This document shows positions 60,201-64,000 of a stretch of DNA of 64,000 nt, one piece after another; the first letter of the stretch is position 1; every line of letters starts with the position of its first letter. The DNA is from Membranipora membranacea. Taxonomy: Eukaryota; Bryozoa; Gymnolaemata; Cheilostomatida; Membraniporidae. The DNA lies in assembly GCA_914767715.1 (NCBI GenBank), contig OU612070.1:16199501-16263500 (forward strand). The letters are read 5' to 3'. A program made the position numbers and the translations under genes. Under the pieces are notes generated by a model. That model was not told the DNA's origin. It ran no database searches and saw nothing but the letters and a program-made list of their open reading frames with translations.

Positions 60201-63200
60201 TTCAAATCAAGAGTGGGCAACTTCATTCAAAGTGGGAAATCTATTCATTGGAAATCATTCCATGGAAACTAGTGATTATGGTCTGCTCAAACTATGGTGG
60301 CCACCATGTGTTTTGTCTATGGTGGCTTCTAAGACAGTTAGCTGATTAAAGTTTTTCCTATCTCTCATGCAGATTAACTTGTTTGTGGGGCATTACCGAT
60401 ATATGAGTAGGAAGTGGCCAAGTTGGTTAGAGCGCTGTTCCTTAGCATGCGAATGTTAAAGGTCGTGGGTTTGAATCCCACTGCAGTCCATCGACTACTG
60501 GGGTTTGGTTGACCCCCCAGGTTTGATCCGACCTGCCTGCAAACCGAGAGAAACCTGGCAAAGATATTGCGGCCTAGCCCCTATGGCAAATAATATTTCG
60601 CCGCCCATGCTTGATGTGGCGTGTGATATGACAACTGATTTTTATCAATCATGCATGATATTCCCAATACACCTGTGCCACCAGCTGGAAATGAAAATAA
60701 TGTTAAAAGAATCTTACAGATATTTTGGAACCATCAGAGCGCATGGTCTCTACCTTTCCAGTAATGAAAACGATTTTTTATAAATCAAGCAATCGGAAAC
60801 TGGAGGGGCCGGCATAGGGGCAACATACGGGCAACTGGAGGGGCGGGCATACAGGCAAACAAGTGCATAGGGGCAAGCGAAGGGGCTAGCAGGTGATCAA
60901 GTGGGGCAGGCTAAAACCTATACTACTGACCATCAGCATGGCTATTGATTTATACGGTGTTTGAGGTTGATGTGTCATATTCAGTCGTTCTCTAGCAAAG
61001 CTGTTGTCATTTTTATCGCTGTCTTCTGCCTGAAATCACAACTACTGTCTTTTATTGTTCCCAAAGGTTTCAAAGTAGACACTGCATACAAGTCACTACA
61101 CGATATGGAGACTTTGGATGACGTGCTGAAACGTGGGAAGTTACCGATATATTATAAATCACACTTTCCATTTATGACGAACAAAGGCTATCTAAACACC
61201 CATCCTGATAAAGTTATAGTGGTCATTAGAAATCCTCTGGATGCAGGCTTTTCCGAATACATCAGGTACGCTGGGTGTAAAGAAAGAGCTAAAAAATGTT
61301 GGTCTTTATCGATAAAGTGCTCTACAGTAATTTTTTCAAACTTATATAATAGGCCTTCTGAGTAATATGTACTACACAATGAGAAATCTTTACTTTGCAT
61401 GTTTTTCGCATATTTTTAATCCAGAATTTTAGGCAAAAATATGGATTTTGATACTGAGGATCTAGGATGGTTTTGCTAGATAACAGTTTGTCGTACTGTG
61501 GCAGTGATAACTATGCATATTGCATCTACAACATACAGCGTACAACATCAATACCTCTCTTCTTATTGTTCTCTTTTTGATTTTGTTTCCAAACACATGG
61601 TGTTATTTGCTTCTTGCGATGATCGGTGAAAAACTAAAGTACATAATTAGCTCATAGTAAGCTCCAAAAAGTAAATTCTGTAAAAAAAATTATTATGTAG
61701 AGGTCTGTTTTGATTTGAATTATTTTTATAAAACAGGCGGATGGTAAGCCAAATGAGAGCAAAAAGAGCAAAAAAAGGAGCTAAAGGCAAATATGGTCTG
61801 CTTACTGAAGTTGCAAATGTGGAAGCTTTCTTGATGAATTCAACAGATGATGTTGGACTGCAGCCATCAAAAGGTAAGTGAACTGTAAACTGTACGTATG
61901 AAGCACAAATGTTCACTATGCAGTTGCTCTAAATTGAGTGTAATTTGGCATGCATAAAATTGATATTCCAATAAATATACCAATAAAATAGACTCTGCAA
62001 ACCCATCTTTACAATTTTATATTTCAATGACAGGTTATGAGCAGGTCAGTACTTTTTGTCAAAAGAAATATTTTGAAAAGGACACTCAAAATTTTTTCGG
62101 ATGGTAACACTTTGTATATAAATAATATTTATTAGATTTGAAATGAATCAAAAGAACTATACAACCCAAACCATCAAAATCCTCTATTAATGGAATTATC
62201 TATCATTCACCAAACTAGTTACATCTTATTGCACCCCGTCAAGTGAAATTTGAGAAAGAATGACAGTTAGCAGTTAACTTATGTGGCTAACAGTTTCAAA
62301 TTTAAGATTACCGATGTAATCATAGATTGTTGTTTGTAAAGATGATTAACATCTCTCCTGTGAACAATTTCCAAATACAAACTGACAATTACAGTGCAGT
62401 TCACTTAATTCTAACCTCTGGGGACCACAAAAAAAAATGTCTGAATCAAGTGACATTAGAATGAATTGAGATCTGGCTGAAGGGACCAATTTTCTTTGTC
62501 TGAATTAACAGGAGGTTTGAATTATAAATTTTAAATTAACCAGCTTACACTGTTATGAAATGATTGTGAATGCAATGAATGTTAATGTAATGCAATGAAT
62601 GCATGTGAATGTAATGCAAAGAATGCATGTGAATGCATTGAATAAGAATGTGAATGCAATGAAATGTGAAATGCAATGAAATGTTTTTATGTGAATGCAG
62701 GATTCGAGGAATACTTGAACATTTATTTAGAGCGATGGAGGCGACATCATACTTACTGGTTGTCGGAGTACAGCGGTGAGCTAATGGTTGTTTTATACCA
62801 GAACCTGGTGGATGATATCACTCAGTTCAGGCTGATGACGAAATTCTTTGGTTATGACTCACAACGTGATGAAAAAATGTGAGTATTAAGCTTGTCATGG
62901 GGAGGGGAAGGGGAATGGACAATGTAAAATCACTCAAACTATGGAAAAGACAAGCCAAGATGAGCAACAGTTGTCGAAAAACAATGTCATTTTTTTCACA
63001 TGCTCTAGAAACAAGCATAGTTAGGAATTTTTGGATTGTCATCACAAGCAAATTTCGTTCACGCTTTGAATGAAGTTTCGAATGCGCCGCAAGAAAAGAC
63101 CATAATCTATATACTCAATATCCATCCCTAATTTGCGACATATTGCAAAATGCTGGTTTTGATGGCTTTTGCAAAATTTTTGTTCCGATTCATCAATTAT

Positions 63201-63464
63201 ATTATTTGTATTATATTATATTATATTATGTTATATTATATTACCAAATTATATTATTTGTATCACTTTTCCAGGTCAGAGAGATTCTCATGCTTTCTAA
63301 GCAATCTTCGCAAGACGAAAAAGAAATTGAGGCCGTATATACCAGCAATAGATGGATCAAAAGAGAAATTGCGCTCCTTATGTTCAAATCAAATCGAGGA
63401 ACATATTTCTTTAGTGAATAATTTATACCATAAAAAGTACAATCGCCATCTTGGTTTGAGTTGA
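57216..63464 (+). CDS. WSCD-like type II membrane sulfotransferase, complete, 6 exons
   Basis: Exons: 57216-57310, 59714-59919, 61067-61265, 61737-61873, 62701-62878, 63275-63464; phases close to 334 residues. Residues about 12-28 are a single uncleaved membrane anchor after a short basic N-terminus, as in Golgi type II enzymes. The PAPS 5'-phosphosulfate loop is PGSGSDWCR (85-93); the usual Thr before Trp is Asp90 here. KSHFP (131-135) matches the catalytic-strand KTHxP region, and VIRNPLDAGFSEYIR (153-167) is the 3'-phosphate-binding motif. ELMVVLYQNLVDD and FFGY are the downstream conserved stretches of WSCD-type proteins. Vertebrate WSCD1 is reported to sulfate sialic acid; the substrate here is unknown. 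Exon 3 (61067) has a weak acceptor tract; the rest is solid. No canonical poly(A) signal was noticed. Confidence 0.85.
58003..58135. mobile_element. Short inverted-repeat DNA transposon, family 5, partial copy 3
   Basis: Begins CAGGCCTGTAGTTCTAGGGGAGG and contains AGTGGCCTAAAACACTATAATT; the far end is missing or diverged. In sulfotransferase intron 1. Confidence 0.65.
58325..58395 (-). repeat. tRNA-derived SINE fragment
   Basis: On the minus strand, GGATCCTGGGTTTGAGCCC is a B box followed by CTACCAGGTGCAATG; A-box region degenerate. Confidence 0.45.
59372..59392. repeat. (AT)n microsatellite
   Basis: About ten AT units in sulfotransferase intron 1. Confidence 0.9.
60095..60160 (+). repeat. 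tRNA-derived SINE head, degenerate
   Basis: GCCTGGGTTCAAATCCTG is a B box preceded by a weak A-box-like GGCAGGTTGGAAGAATGG; in sulfotransferase intron 2. Confidence 0.45.
60414..60610 (+). repeat. tRNA-derived SINE with intact A and B boxes
   Basis: The head has TGGCCAAGTTGG (canonical A box) then TTAGAGCGC, and GTGGGTTTGAATCCCAC (B box with paired T stem), as in a tRNA with a long variable region. The body follows with CCCCAGGTTTGATCCGACC and CTGCAAACCGAGAGAAACC, also found at 53580-53650. It is in sulfotransferase intron 2. Confidence 0.75.
60796..60916. repeat. G-rich minisatellite (GGGGCAAxx / GGAGGGGC units)
   Basis: Seven or so imperfect units such as CTGGAGGGGCCGGCATAGGG and GGGGCAACATACGGGCAA; in sulfotransferase intron 2. 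Confidence 0.75.
62392..62552. mobile_element. pogo/Tigger-like MITE, copy 2
   Basis: Begins CAGTGCAGTTCACTTAATTC..GGGGACCAC and ends CAGCTTACACTG; TTA lies outside each end. It resembles 52560-52742 throughout. In sulfotransferase intron 4. Confidence 0.7.
62566..62700. repeat. Minisatellite of TGTGAATGCAATGAA units ending in a splice acceptor
   Basis: Tandem imperfect copies of TGAATGCAA / TGTGAATGCA run without a break up to the last base of sulfotransferase intron 4. The final unit, ATGTGAATGCAG, supplies the AG of the acceptor before the exon at 62701. Confidence 0.85.
63209..63243. repeat. (TTATA)n microsatellite
   Basis: Seven TTATA-type pentamers in the last sulfotransferase intron, 30 bp before the acceptor tract. 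Confidence 0.85.
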
Positions 63465-64000
63465 GTGCATATCCGACTATGCCAATAGAAACTTCTGACT
63501 TGACATCTTTTTGCACAAATCCATACTCAATCAGTTTCAATATTGGTTTTTTATCAGTGATTAATTTTTACATTATTTTTATTTATATTTATATATTATA
63601 TCTGGTAGGAAATTATTTTCCTACAATTAACAACATTATCACTGATAGCCTACTGCGTGCAGGCTCTACGCCTCCATTACTGATATCTTTTCATTTTCCT
63701 TTCTAATTTATACTTATTCATAATACAATATATAATATATCATAAAATATACATATACAAACTTTTTTCTTGTCTCCTTTTTAAAGTAGACATGTAAAGC
63801 CCTCGAATCAAGATGCGGAGCTATATCCCTGATACCAGCACTATTTCCCTCTGCATCATTTGTAATTTGTGTTAACTCCCTGCTTACAAAGTGGCACCCA
63901 GTGGCATATATCAAATTATATTCACATGACTACTATCAAGGGAAAAGTTGGAGTTTGTTCATAAGTCATTATCATCAGGACATAGCTTAAAATTAGTGGT
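63465..64000. other. 3' flank of the sulfotransferase gene
   Basis: Contains the 3' UTR and AT-rich DNA. No gene or clear AATAAA is visible. Confidence 0.5.

Noticed and set aside
60505-60783. 92-codon frame on + strand
   Set aside because: Its first third is the body of the tRNA-derived SINE and it lies within sulfotransferase intron 2.

Overview
The window is animal nuclear DNA. Genes are split by short to medium GT-AG introns, the base composition is AT-rich, and introns and intergenic DNA are crowded with small inverted-repeat elements. The recognisable genes (PA200/PSME4, the protein-only mitochondrial RNase P nuclease PRORP, AF10/MLLT10, LRRC74, a WSCD-like sulfotransferase) point to a metazoan. 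Gene density, gene content and transposon types suggest an invertebrate, but I cannot name the species. I rebuilt every gene exon by exon, and the splice phases close in every model.

Layout: (1) about 47-2145, + strand, the last five exons of PSME4, ending in the proteasome-docking Tyr-Tyr-Ala. (2) 4938-12134, + strand, a complete eight-exon PRORP (594 aa) with all catalytic aspartates and zinc ligands. (3) 12878-33031, - strand, a tandem array of three paralogous four-exon genes (A, B, C) for secreted-entry seven-transmembrane proteins with a short cysteine-containing ectodomain. They look like a lineage-specific receptor family that I do not recognise. (4) about 19.3-21.3 kb and 34.4-35.2 kb, a hAT-type non-autonomous element and two LINE remnants. 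(5) 36594-44038, - strand, a complete twelve-exon LRRC74-like leucine-rich-repeat gene. (6) 46077-53834, - strand, a complete eleven-exon AF10/MLLT10 orthologue with N-terminal PHD/extended-PHD cysteine clusters and the octapeptide-leucine zipper region that recruits DOT1L in vertebrates. (7) 57216-63464, + strand, a six-exon type II membrane sulfotransferase of the WSCD kind.

The genes share no obvious pathway; this is an ordinary animal gene neighbourhood except for the receptor array. The most interesting material is the 7TM trio: signal peptide split over two exons at the same place, identical fourth membrane segment, divergent ectodomains, and a cytoplasmic tail lost in copy B. Also notable are a tandem repeat carrying a U2 snRNA-like 5' end, a hAT-like element with a perfect 8-bp target duplication and a tRNA-like passenger, and several families of MITE-like foldback elements, many of them inside introns.
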